DNA of 64,000 nucleotides from contig CM055103.1 of assembly GCA_029204225.1 (NCBI GenBank), positions 56,902,205-56,966,204 on the forward strand. The letters run 5' to 3'. The position numbers and the translations under genes are program-made. The notes under the pieces were generated by a model. It made no database searches, was not told the origin of the DNA, and saw only the letters and a list, made by a program, of their open reading frames with translations. This stretch comes from Diphasiastrum complanatum. Lineage: Eukaryota > Streptophyta > Lycopodiopsida > Lycopodiales > Lycopodiaceae. Positions 55,132 through 64,000 of the stretch are shown here, piece after piece (within the stretch, counting starts at the first letter, position 1; every line of letters begins with the position of its first letter).

Positions 55132-55308
55132 CTTGGGAGGGGGCCGGGGCAGCAAAAAAAAGGCGACCTCTGAACTCGATTGGTGGCGCGGTTTACTTGA
55201 CGCTCCCCTGTTTTGTTGAACAACGAACACTAACGCTACTCCAGGATATATTCTGAAGTGGGAATCCGGATCAAATTCTGGATGGATGAGCCCGAGATGA
55301 GCTGAGCA

Positions 55309-55614
55309 ATGAAGGACCAGGACCTTTTTCTCTTAAGCATCCAATTGCAAAAATGTGTAGAAATCGTTAGAGAGGAACTCAATCGGATATCCGATGAGCT
55401 GCAGAAATTTAAAGAAGAAATTAAACGCACACATGATGTTGATGTGAAAAGAAAGCTTAGAATAATTCTTGGGCAACCCAGAAAATCAGACGACTCTAGC
55501 GGATGGTGTGTGACTTACAATGTTGCAAACAGACTAAATTTTCTAAGAACTAATCTCTTGCAACACATAATATTCACAAGGGAGCATTGCGAGAAAAGAT
55601 GTTCCAAATGCTAA
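55309..55614 (+). pseudogene. Open frame running into the left inverted-repeat arm
   Basis: 101 codons (MKDQDLFLLSIQLQKCVE, then EELNRISDELQKFKEEI) predict a helical, possibly coiled-coil start. From about codon 60 it lies inside the inverted-repeat arm. No family recognised and no conservation evidence. Confidence 0.3.
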
Positions 55615-55720
55615 TTTTTATGCAACTTTGGACAGCATATGCAACCTCTTATAGATACAATTTACGCATCTTATCACTGCTGTTATGGAAATGACGCACC
55701 TTATCACTGTTGTTAAGGAA
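55488..55720 (+). repeat. Left arm of a 235-bp inverted repeat
   Basis: It matches the reverse complement of 56359-56593 with only scattered differences, from CTCTAGCGGATGGTG through GTTAAGGAA. The arms are separated by 638 bp. Confidence 0.93.
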
Positions 55721-56110
55721 CCATGTGTTCGAAATGCTACATCGATGTCGTTTTGATGCAGGCAAAGGCTAGTTTAGAAAAATCTGTTGTGGAAAAATTG
55801 TCTACTCAGCTTTGCTTTGAATATAACTAATGCAACAGATGCACAAGCACAAACTGAAGCCTCTGTGGATATACCAGTAAGCAAATCTGTAGGTCGAACT
55901 GTCGTTGCTTTAACAGTTTCACAAGGGGCGAGCCCTTCTTGTCCTAGAACTCGTTGCTTTTCCTGCCGTAAGCGCGTGGGGCTAACTGGATTCAAGTGTC
56001 GATTGGAGATATTTTGTGCTCGTTGCATCGGTATTCCGATACGCATGAGCTCTCGTTTGACTACAAGGCTGCTGGACGAGATGCCATAGCCAAAGCAAAT
56101 CCAGTGGTTA
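55640..56110 (+). pseudogene. A20/AN1 stress-associated protein (SAP), broken
   Basis: Plant SAPs carry an N-terminal A20 and a C-terminal AN1 zinc finger and act in stress signalling, some with ubiquitin-ligase activity. Here a damaged A20 ends with GTMCSKCYIDVVLMQAKASLEKSVVEKL from about 55720, preceded by a TAA. After a linker, AN1 starts [17 protein letters not shown] (about 55949); a frameshift near 55998 leads to [35 protein letters not shown]. Most metal-binding positions survive in one frame or the other, but the His/Cys after HRYSD reads HEL instead of HxC. It lies between the arms of the inverted repeat. Confidence 0.85.
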
Positions 56111-56358
56111 TGATTCTCTGTCAGTTGGACTGTGATGCTCAGAAAAACGCTTTTGAAAGGCCAACCGAAGCATGGTCTCGCATTTGCATCTTGCATCTGG
56201 CTTTTCAACCGGAACTTAAATGTCGCCAGTCAGTCATGCACGCCTCTTTGGTTAAGGATTTTTTGTCAAACACGTTGAAGCCTAGCCTGACTTTGTTTGT
56301 TTGCTCGCTGATCCAAGCCATTATAGCATCAGTTACTTTTGTACGGAACCTAGTCATT

Positions 56359-56593
56359 TCCTTAACGACAGTGATAACGTGCGTCATTTCCATAACAGCA
56401 GTGATAAGATGCGTAAATTGTATATCTATAAGAAGTTGCATATGCTGTCCAAAGTTGCATAAAAATTAGCATTTGGAACATCTTTTCTCGCAATGCTCCC
56501 TTGTAAATATTATGTGTTGCAAGAGATTAGTTCTCAGAAAATTTAGTCTGCTTGCAACATTGTAGGTCACACACCATCCGCTAGAATCGTCGT
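56359..56593 (-). repeat. Right arm of the inverted repeat
   Basis: Reverse complement of 55488-55720. No flanking target duplication was obvious. Confidence 0.93.
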
Positions 56594-57379
56594 GGTTGGA
56601 AGTATGTCGTGCAAGAAACTATGCTCAAGTTATGCTGTTTCAGCAGTATAAAACTTAACTAAATTGTGTAGACAAAGTGTTACAAGGATGTGTTTGATCA
56701 TTTTTTATTGCCAATGACCTTACTTGAACCGTAAAGTTTAGGATCTAACAGTCGTGTCTATCTCACAGTTTCAGCCTATCATATTCAAACTACATTTGTG
56801 TTTCTAAAACGGACTGAATGGTATTGTTACATCCTTGATTATTTAGGGTTATAACTAATTTACATCAGACTTTGGGCTGGAGAAGCTTCAATTCAATGGG
56901 AGTGGAATGTCCCTCAACATATCATGAATTGGATTCCAGCTTAGAATGGCTTGTGAACGCCTGGTGAGTGGCCCTACACATAATTGCGTGTATACAGGTT
57001 GTCGTGCTTTGTGTCAATAGTCATGCTATTACTCATCTGAACACTCAATGCATTCAAGAGCCCATACAATACTCCAATCATAGGTAAAACATCTATGTCA
57101 ATAGGGCAGGTTATGGTAGTACGGGACACCATGATGACTCTAGGGGAGCAATTTTAAATGTTGGGTTTATGTCAATCAGCTGTGAGTCTCTTGTTATGTT
57201 GATATCACAATCAACTACTTGCATGATTCACTTTTTCTTGTTTGATATCCACTTTCTTCTTATACCGTTATGTAGCCCAATTGAGACAATCCCCAAAGTT
57301 AAAGCCTGTAATAACACTCAAAAGGAGACAGTGGAGCCAAACCACCCGGGGCTAAAAGCATGGTTTGGTGATATTGATA
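56594..57379. other. Intergenic, nothing recognised
   Basis: No domain, repeat or transposon signal was seen. Confidence 0.45.
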
Positions 57380-57592
57380 TTGATATTTGGTGAGCATAAA
57401 TATCAATAACACATTCATTCTAAATGGAAACTAAAGAATCTGGTTACTACAATGACTATTCTTTACACATAAATATCAATATCAATGTGATATTGATATT
57501 TAGTGATCATAAATATCAATAACACATTCATTCTAAATGGAAACTAAAGAATCTGATTACGATAACAATGACTATTCTTTACACTGGAAATA
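57380..57592. repeat. 108-bp tandem duplication with ATATCAAT palindromes
   Basis: Two copies start TGATATTGATATTTGGTG at 57380 and TGATATTGATATTTAGTG at 57488, each with AACACATTCATTC and GAATCTG. GATATTGATATT and AATATCAATATC form inverted pairs around the junction (57470-57500). Confidence 0.85.
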
Positions 57593-57739
57593 ATATGCAA
57601 CTGACTCTTATATTGTATCAAGATCAGCTAAGGTTATTTTTCCATTATACAATTTCTGCCCCGACAAGTAAGTCTTCTCGAAAGACAATTTCTATTTCTT
57701 CATGTAGTCACCCAATACTGTTAGATCCAAAAGAAGAAG

Positions 57740-58058
57740 AAGAAGCTGCAACTCAGGAGCAGCCGACTCAACCAACACAAAGTTGAATTTCGAAGCCAGA
57801 AACTTCAACCAGAAGATCAACAAGAATTCAAACCCAGCCTGTCCGATACATTGATGAGTTCGCTCATTGTTCCATTCAGGAGCCAACCACAGTTGAGGAA
57901 GCTTTGTCACATGTCGATTTAGATCTCTGGAAAGAAGCAATGGACAAAGAGTACAATTCACTACTGAGAAACAATACATGGACTGTCACCAAGCTGCTAG
58001 TAGATAGATCAAATATAATGCAGATGGCAGTATCAACAAAAGGAAAGCTCGACTCGTG
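57740..58058 (+). pseudogene. Copia RT N-terminal fragment
   Basis: It reads TQPVRYIDEFAHCSIQEPTTVEEAL, LDLWKEAMDKEYNSLLRNNTWTVTKL and, after a deletion and shift, YNADGSINKRKARLV. It ends exactly where the truncated LTR of the next element begins. Confidence 0.88.
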
Positions 58059-58519
58059 GAAATCCAAAAACTCACAAAATCCATGAAATCACCAAATCAA
58101 TTGATTTCAAAATGAGGAGTACAATGATACTAGTAGGTCCATGAGCTACCACTATGCTTAACTATGATTGGACCACATTTTGTCACCTCTTGATCCTATT
58201 GGATCATTGATCTATGCACCTCTTAATTCTATTGGACTATATTCAAGCACACCTCAATTTCCTATTGGATCTCACAAGGTTCCACCTCTATATCCTATTG
58301 GACCTCTTGGAATTCATCAAACAAAAACTTTACACTTGTCTACACTCTAATTAGCAAGTGTTTAGCCTCTTACTCTATTTTGGCTCAATAGTGGCATTAC
58401 AAGTGGAAATGCATAATTTGCCATCTATGCCAAATTTATTCCTATCAACATCCTACACCTAGATGCTTGAACATAAGACCCCTATATCTAACATAGATAA
58501 TCTTTTTCAATTCTTCACA
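58059..58519 (-). repeat. 3' LTR, truncated
   Basis: It matches 63549-64000 closely. The terminal part corresponding to 63282-63548 is missing, replaced by a foreign RT fragment. The inner end CTTCACA at 58519 (TGTGAAG on the minus strand) borders the polypurine tract. Confidence 0.92.
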
Positions 58520-58537
58520 CTCCTCCTAAAAAATTAT

Positions 58538-59360
58538 CTATGAAGATTTGAGCATTGATCTTGATATAACTCCAAGATTAGATCTATGCTTGATGAAAGC
58601 ACTTTTGATCAAAGGCTTGGTGAGTAGATCGGCAATACAAGAGGACGAGTTGACATGCTCCAAATAGATTTCTCCTCCAATAAGCTTTTCTCTCACAAAA
58701 TGGTGTGCCACTTCTATGTGCTTGCTTCTTGCATGAAATATGGGATTATTGGCAAGAGCTTGGGCCGAGATGTTATCACATTTGATCATTGGTAGATCAT
58801 CCTCCTTGATGCACTTTAGTTCCATTAATAACCTCTTGATCCAAGCACTTCTTTGGTAGTTGTAGTGAGTGCTTTGTACTCGGCCTCACATGAAGAGAGA
58901 GATATAGTATCTTGCTTTTTGGAAAGCCAAGATATTAGATTGCCTCCAAGAAAGATAGTGTATGCACTAATAGACTTTCGATCCATTTTGTCACTTGCAA
59001 AGTCCGAATCCGAGTAGCCAATAATGGATAGATCTTCACTTTTATAGAGTAGACCATAATCACAAGATGAAGATACATATCTTAAAATCCTCTTGGCCAT
59101 CTTCCAATGATGGATCTTAGGTTCTTGCATAAATTGACTCAATTTGTGCACACAAAAACTAAGATCGGGCCTAGTAATGGTAAGCCAAATCAAGGAGCCT
59201 ACAAGACTCCTAAAAAGTGTGATGTCCTCAAAGGATCTTTCATCACCTTTATTAGGATCTTTTACAATTTGCTCCATTGAGTATCTATGCTCATAGAATT
59301 TTCCATATGGAATTTTTTCAACATAGAGTGAGCATATCTAGATTGGAATATAAAGACATG
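58538..59360 (-). pseudogene. Copia RNase H of the minus-strand element
   Basis: It reads FRSLVGSLIWLTITRPDLSFCVHKLSQFM, HHWKMAKRILRYV, GYSDSDFASDKMDRKS, SKKQDTISLSSCEAEYKAL, a frameshift near 58825, then DNISAQALANNPIFHARSKHIEVAHHFVRE and CIADLLTKPL. The domain is otherwise complete. Confidence 0.92.
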
Positions 59361-59364
59361 ATTT

Positions 59365-60219
59365 TCATAAAAAATCAATTTCTAGGCCTAGGATGTAATG
59401 TATCTCTCCTAGATCTTGCATTTTAAACTCACATCCAAGTGCTAGCTTGGTTTCATCAACTAGCTTGATACAACTTTCAAAAAGAATAATGTCATCAACA
59501 TAAATTAGAAGAATGACAATATTGCTATCAACAAACTTTAGATACATGGAAGGATCATAGTCACTAAGAGTAAATCCTAGTGAGATAAGAAAAGAGTTAA
59601 GTCTTGAATACCATGATCTTGGTGCTTGCTTGAGTCCATAAAGACTTTTGAAGAGCAAGCACACTTTGGACTCATCCTTGATGAATCCTTGAGGTTGTTC
59701 CATATAGATCTCCTCCTCAAGATAACCATTTAGAAAAGCATTGGATACATCTAATTGGAACACCTTCCACTTGAAAAAACAAGCAAGAAAAATAAGAATT
59801 CTTATTGTCACCATCTTTGCAACGGGTGCAAAGGTCTCCTCATAATCAAGACCATGGATTTGAGCAAATCCTTTGGCACATAATCTTGCTTTATGCTTGT
59901 TGATGGTGCCATCATGATTGAACTTGATCCGAAATACCCACTTGCAACCAATCACATGCTTGTTGGAAGGAAGATCCACAAGCTCCCAAGTATTGTTGGT
60001 GATCAATGCATCATACTCTTGCTTCATGGCATCATACCACTCCTTGGTATTGAGTGCCTCTTGTACATTCTTTGGCTCTTCATGAGAGACATAAAAAACA
60101 TAATTAGTAGAATCAAGATCCACTTGTTTGCCTTTGTCAACATATGAGAGCCTCTTAGGCTCGGATCTATCTCTCATGGATCTTCTTGGTGAAAAAAATC
60201 CGAGGAGAGTCTTCTTCAA
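59365..60219 (-). pseudogene. Copia reverse transcriptase of the minus-strand element
   Basis: The 284-codon frame has EWYDAMKQEYDALITNNTWELVDLP, CKWVFRIKFNHDGTINKHKARL, VFQLDVSNAFLNGYLEEEIYMEQPQGF, LYGLKQAPRSWY and IYVDDIILF with the YVDD catalytic box, ending LGLEIDFL at a frameshift. No key residue is missing. Confidence 0.94.
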
Positions 60220-60807
60220 ATCTCGACCCCATCACATCATGATTGTCTTCAAAATCAATAATTGATGATGCATCCATAGATTTCTTAATCTCGGCCTCTT
60301 CAAATGATGAGTGTTGATCTTCATGAAAGACATCATCTCTACTTTCAATAACTTGAGAAGTAGAGAGTATAAAGACTCTATCGGCCTTCTTGGTGGATGA
60401 GTATCCAACCATGATCCCTTTGCCTGCACTAGGATCTTCCTTCTTCCTTGTTTCCAAGGGAATATGGACAAAGCATAAGCATCCAAAACTCTAAGGTGAT
60501 CAACCTTAGGCTTGTTCAAAAATAAGATTTCATATGGTGACTTTCCTCCAAGAGCTATATGTGGGAGCCTATTGCAAAGATAATTTGCACAATTAATGGT
60601 TTCTCCCCAAAAATCTTTGGGAAAAGATGCCTCAATTCTCATAGATTTTGCACATTCACATAGAGATCTATTCTTTCTCTCGGCCACTCCATTTTGAGAT
60701 GGAGAGTAGGCACAAGAAAACTCTCTTTTAATGCCTTCAAGCTCACAAAAGTCTTGAAATTTATTGGAGATATATTCACCACCTCCATCACTTCTAAGAG
60801 CTTTAAT
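60167..60807 (-). pseudogene. Copia integrase C-terminal part
   Basis: After a TAG at 60808 the frame continues ALRSDGGGEYISNKFQDF and SQNGVAERKNRSL, giving the second and third catalytic acidic residues. A frameshift near 60480 passes to METRKKEDPSAGKGIMVGYS and VFHEDQHSSFEEAE, the C-terminal linker before RT. Confidence 0.9.
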
Positions 60808-62526
60808 CTAGAATGAGAATTGCTTCTCTACATAAGCTTTGAAAATAAGGAAATGATCAAACACCATAGATTTTGAAGCAAGAAGATATATCCAAGTGAA
60901 TCTTGTGTAATCATCAATGAAAGTAACAAAACAAGTGGCTCCTCCCTTGCTTGTAGTTGATGAGAAATGCACATCCGAGTGGATTAACTCCAAAGGATGC
61001 TTGTTTTTGATAGAAGATCTTGTAAATGGCTTTTTGTGAGATTTAGCAATAGCACAAGCCTCACAAGGCTTGATCTTCTTGGAGAATGACTTTGGCAAGC
61101 CAATAGCTTTGGATTCTTTGATCATAGAGAGCATGGATTTGTAGTTGGGATGTCCCAACCTCCTATGCCATAATTCCTCCATAGAGAGCTTGTTCACAAG
61201 AGCAACATTACAAGCATTCACATACTCATTTGGATCTAGTTTATAGATGCCACCAAATCTAGATCCTAATGCAAGTATCTCATCATTCTTCTTGATAGTG
61301 CAAGTATCAACATTGAATTTTACATCAAGGCCATTATCAAGAAATTGGCCAACAGTAATAAGATTCTTGGTAAGCTTAGGTACATAAAGAACTCTAAAGA
61401 GAGAAAGAACTTTAGAGGATGAAAGCTTCAAGGGAATGTTCCCTATGCCTTCAATAGGACATTCAAAATCATTTGCAGTGTATATTGATTTCTTCACTCC
61501 ATCATAAGGTGCAATAGAAGAGAAAGAGTCCTTGGAGCTACACATATGTGAAGAGGCTCCACTATCAATATACCATAGGCCGTCCTTCTTGAAAGGAGTA
61601 GATGAGAAAATAGAGACCATAAGAGATCCCTCTCCATCACTTGCAATAGTGTCTTCCTTCTCATTGGTAATATTGGCTTGCTTGAGTTGATTCTTCTTTT
61701 TGAAGCAATTGGTGGCATAATGACCTTTCTTGCCACAATAAAAGCACTTGATCTTCTTCTTCTTCTTGAGCTTGGATGATGAAGCATTAGAGGAATCATC
61801 TTCCTCCTCATCTTTGTCTTTGGATTTGACTTTGTCCTTGCTTGAGGATTGTTGATGTTGGTTCTTGCTCCTCTCTTTGTGCTTATCCTTGGCAAAAAGA
61901 GCTTTGCCATCATTATGAGTGAGAGAAAGCTTGTCCATCCTCAAGAGCTTATACTCTTGTCTTGATTCTTCTGAAATTAGCACACTTTGGAGAGCCTCCA
62001 AACTTGGTAGCTCCTCCTTAATGGCATAGGATTGGACAAGATTATCAAATTCACTTCTCAAGCCATTGAGAATGACTTGAACTAGCTCATTTTGATTGAT
62101 GAAATCACCAATACAAGCAAGCTCTCTATGAATATCTTTCACTCTCAAAACATAACTAGATGCACTCTCATCACTCTTTTGGATACTTTGAAAGATTTGA
62201 TTCCTAAGAGTGAGAAGCCTAGAGGTATTCTTAGCCTCATAGATAGTCTTGAGACAATCCCAAGCTTCTTTGGCTGTTGTACAAGTACCTATCTCCCTCA
62301 ATATCTCATTAGAGACATTCATCTTAATGTAGTGGAGAGCCATCCTAGCTCTCTTTTTGTATTTTTGAATCTCTTGAAGAACTTGTGGTTCTTCTTCAAG
62401 GCCAAGAACTATGTCCATCACGTCTTGAAGGATCAAGATGGACTCCATCCTCATTTTCCAAATTGAATAATTTGAAGTGGTCAATCTTTCACTTGGTTCC
62501 AACAAGGATGAACCCATTGAAGACAT
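60808..62526 (-). pseudogene. Copia gag-protease-integrase N-terminal part
   Basis: The ATG at 62526 (MSSMGSSLLEPSERL) starts gag; the frame is open further upstream but without another ATG. Landmarks are the capsid (TSNYSIWKMRMES), an acidic/Lys stretch, zinc knuckle CFYCGKKGHYATNC, protease WYIDSGASSHM, pre-integrase HRRLGHPN with CEAC and integrase HSDVHF. It ends at a TAG after EKQFSF, the only stop in 573 codons, so this part was intact until recently. Confidence 0.94.
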
Positions 62527-63269
62527 TTGAAGTGAAGAAAACTCAGATGATGAACAATAAATGTTGTTACAAACTTTCAATAGGATCCAATAATTGAGTA
62601 CTATCTCCTCCTATGAAAGATCTTACAACAATTTGTGAATTGATTCTCACTAGCTACACAAATCTCTCTAAAACAAGATCTATTTCACATCAAATGAAAT
62701 AGATAGGCAAAGTTAGGATCCAACACTCTTAGCACGTGTGAAATACACTAAGAAACCAAATTTGACTCAAATACAATGATATTGCACGAAACAAAATGGC
62801 TAAGATCTCAAAACAGTGCCTAGATCACATATAGATGAGATTGGCAAGCATACAACTGTGATTTTGGATCAACCAAGCAATCTCTTGACCAAACCAAATG
62901 TGTCCACCCAGGTCTAGGTGCCCTACCTAATCCTCTTCAAAAGCTTATAACTTTTGATTGGCTCAACCAAATGGAATGAAACTGATTGCAACAAAAACTA
63001 GACAAAAATAGCTTCAAAACAAGCTATCAAGCAAGATAAATGGATCAAACATGAGAGAGAACTTCCAAACTGAAATTGGATGTTCCTCACACGTGTCTGA
63101 GCACCTGATTCCGTACAGTACCAGGTCAGACCCAATCAATGTCCTTTTGATCTCTTTTGATCCAAGATTGAACAAGATAGCTAGGAAAATGGACCTTGAC
63201 AATTTCTAGCTCAAGATTGATGAAAATTTTTCACTTAGATGGATCAAAATGCATGGTAACCTTAGGTAG
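62527..63269 (-). other. Leader of the minus-strand Copia
   Basis: Untranslated leader between primer site and gag. No ORF of note. Confidence 0.8.
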
Positions 63270-63281
63270 GCTCTAATACCA
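63270..63281 (-). promoter_or_regulatory. Primer-binding site, tRNA-iMet type
   Basis: On the minus strand TGGTATTAGAGC follows the LTR end, one base from the canonical copia site. Confidence 0.88.
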
Positions 63282-64000
63282 TGTTGATTTTCACACGTGT
63301 GGACTGTCCACTACATGTACTTGTGATCTCCTAAGGTGTGTAGATGCACCAAGATCAAGACTAGATTGAGATTCAAGATCAATCTTGAATCCTATGGCAA
63401 AAACACACTACTACATGCATTCAATCACTTCCAACTCTCACTCACACGTGTGGGAAGTATTCAAAAAATAATCTAAGTAAAAACAAGCTGCTCTCCTCGG
63501 GTAGAGAGAGAAAATGCATCAAGAGCTCTCGGGTAGAGAGAGAAAGCTAGAAATCCAAAAACTCACAAAATCCATGAAATCACCAAATCAATTGATTTCA
63601 AAATGAGGAGTACAATGATACTAGTAGGTCCACGAGCTACCACTATGCTTAACTATGATTGGACCACATTTTGTCACCTCTTGATCCTATTGGATCATTG
63701 ATCTATGCACCTCTTAATTCTATTGGACTATATTCAAGCACACCTCAATTTCCTATTGGACCTCACAAGGTTCCACCTCTATATCCTATTGGACCTCTTG
63801 GAATTCATCAAACAAATACTTTACACTTGTCTACACTCTAATTAGCAAGTGTTTAGCCTCTTACTCTATTTTGGCTCAATAGTGGCATTACAAGTGGAAA
63901 TGCATAATTTGCCATCTATGCCAAATTTATTCCTATCAACATCCTACAGCTAGATGCTTGATGTAAAAAACACAAGACCCCTATATCTAACATAGATAAT
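63282..64000 (-). repeat. 5' LTR of the minus-strand Copia, cut by window end
   Basis: On the plus strand it begins TGTTGATTTTCACACGTG. By comparison with 58059-58519 about 19 bases lie beyond the window. Two GAGAGAGAAA copies with CTCGGGTAGAGAG occur near 63497 and 63530. Confidence 0.92.

Larger units (their letters stand above)
58059..64000 (-). mobile_element. Copia retrotransposon, nearly full length, minus strand
   Basis: Read on the minus strand: 5' LTR (from beyond the window to 63282), primer site, leader of about 740 bp, gag, zinc knuckle, protease, integrase, RT, RNase H, polypurine tract (AGGAGGAG at about 58520-58527) and a 3' LTR truncated at 58059. One nonsense codon and several frameshifts make it inactive, but all domains are present with their catalytic residues. 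Confidence 0.93.

Overview
This is plant nuclear DNA: AT-rich, gene-poor and dominated by decayed Ty1/copia LTR retrotransposons with initiator-tRNA-Met type primer-binding sites. It also holds an intron-containing elongator tRNA-Met, an A-type P450 and a peroxisomal dienoyl-CoA isomerase. An apparently intact sperm-tail PG-rich-repeat (SHIPPO/ODF3-like) gene implies flagellated sperm, so a fern, lycophyte, bryophyte, cycad or Ginkgo. A fern fits the Copia load best, but that is an inference.

Layout. 1-5418: a chimeric Copia (+) cut by the window edge, whose reverse-transcriptase core is replaced by about 1.07 kb of unrelated DNA. 5519-9377: about ten units of a 375-bp satellite, each carrying a TGACGG hairpin. 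9378-13376: an orphan gag piece, a 21-bp minisatellite, a GC-rich tRNA-SINE-like island and a repetitive P450 leader. 13377-15044: the P450, one 159-bp intron. 17225-20640: repeats, a decayed methyltransferase-like ORF and a decayed FCP1/NIF-type phosphatase module. 20640-30840: piled-up Copia elements, one with an internal inversion of its protease-integrase-RT block.

30930-35110 is the most unusual part. Two divergently oriented, intron-bearing, damaged genes share one promoter. The plus gene reads as a histone-H3-like fold, then a Ser/Pro-rich linker, then a Ulp1-type (C48) protease domain. Four 71-bp units with 20-nt inverted arms, plus one looser pair, lie next to both start codons and inside an intron of the plus gene.

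36349-36433 is tRNA-Met(CAT). 37065-38297 is the sperm-tail gene. 39226-39440 and 54952-55131 are two copies of one hAT-like MITE family. 43251-44486 is a solo LTR inserted in a Copia RT with a clean 5-bp target duplication. 46648-47502 is an intronless DCI1 with a C-terminal SKL. 55488-56593 is a 235-bp-arm inverted repeat around a broken A20/AN1 stress-associated protein gene. 58059-64000 is a nearly full-length Copia on the minus strand.

Probably functional genes are P450, tRNA-Met, the sperm-tail protein and DCI1. They are unlinked in function and separated by repeats. Everything else protein-like is transposon-derived or carries stops and frameshifts, several of them in homopolymer or triplet tracts where read error is possible.
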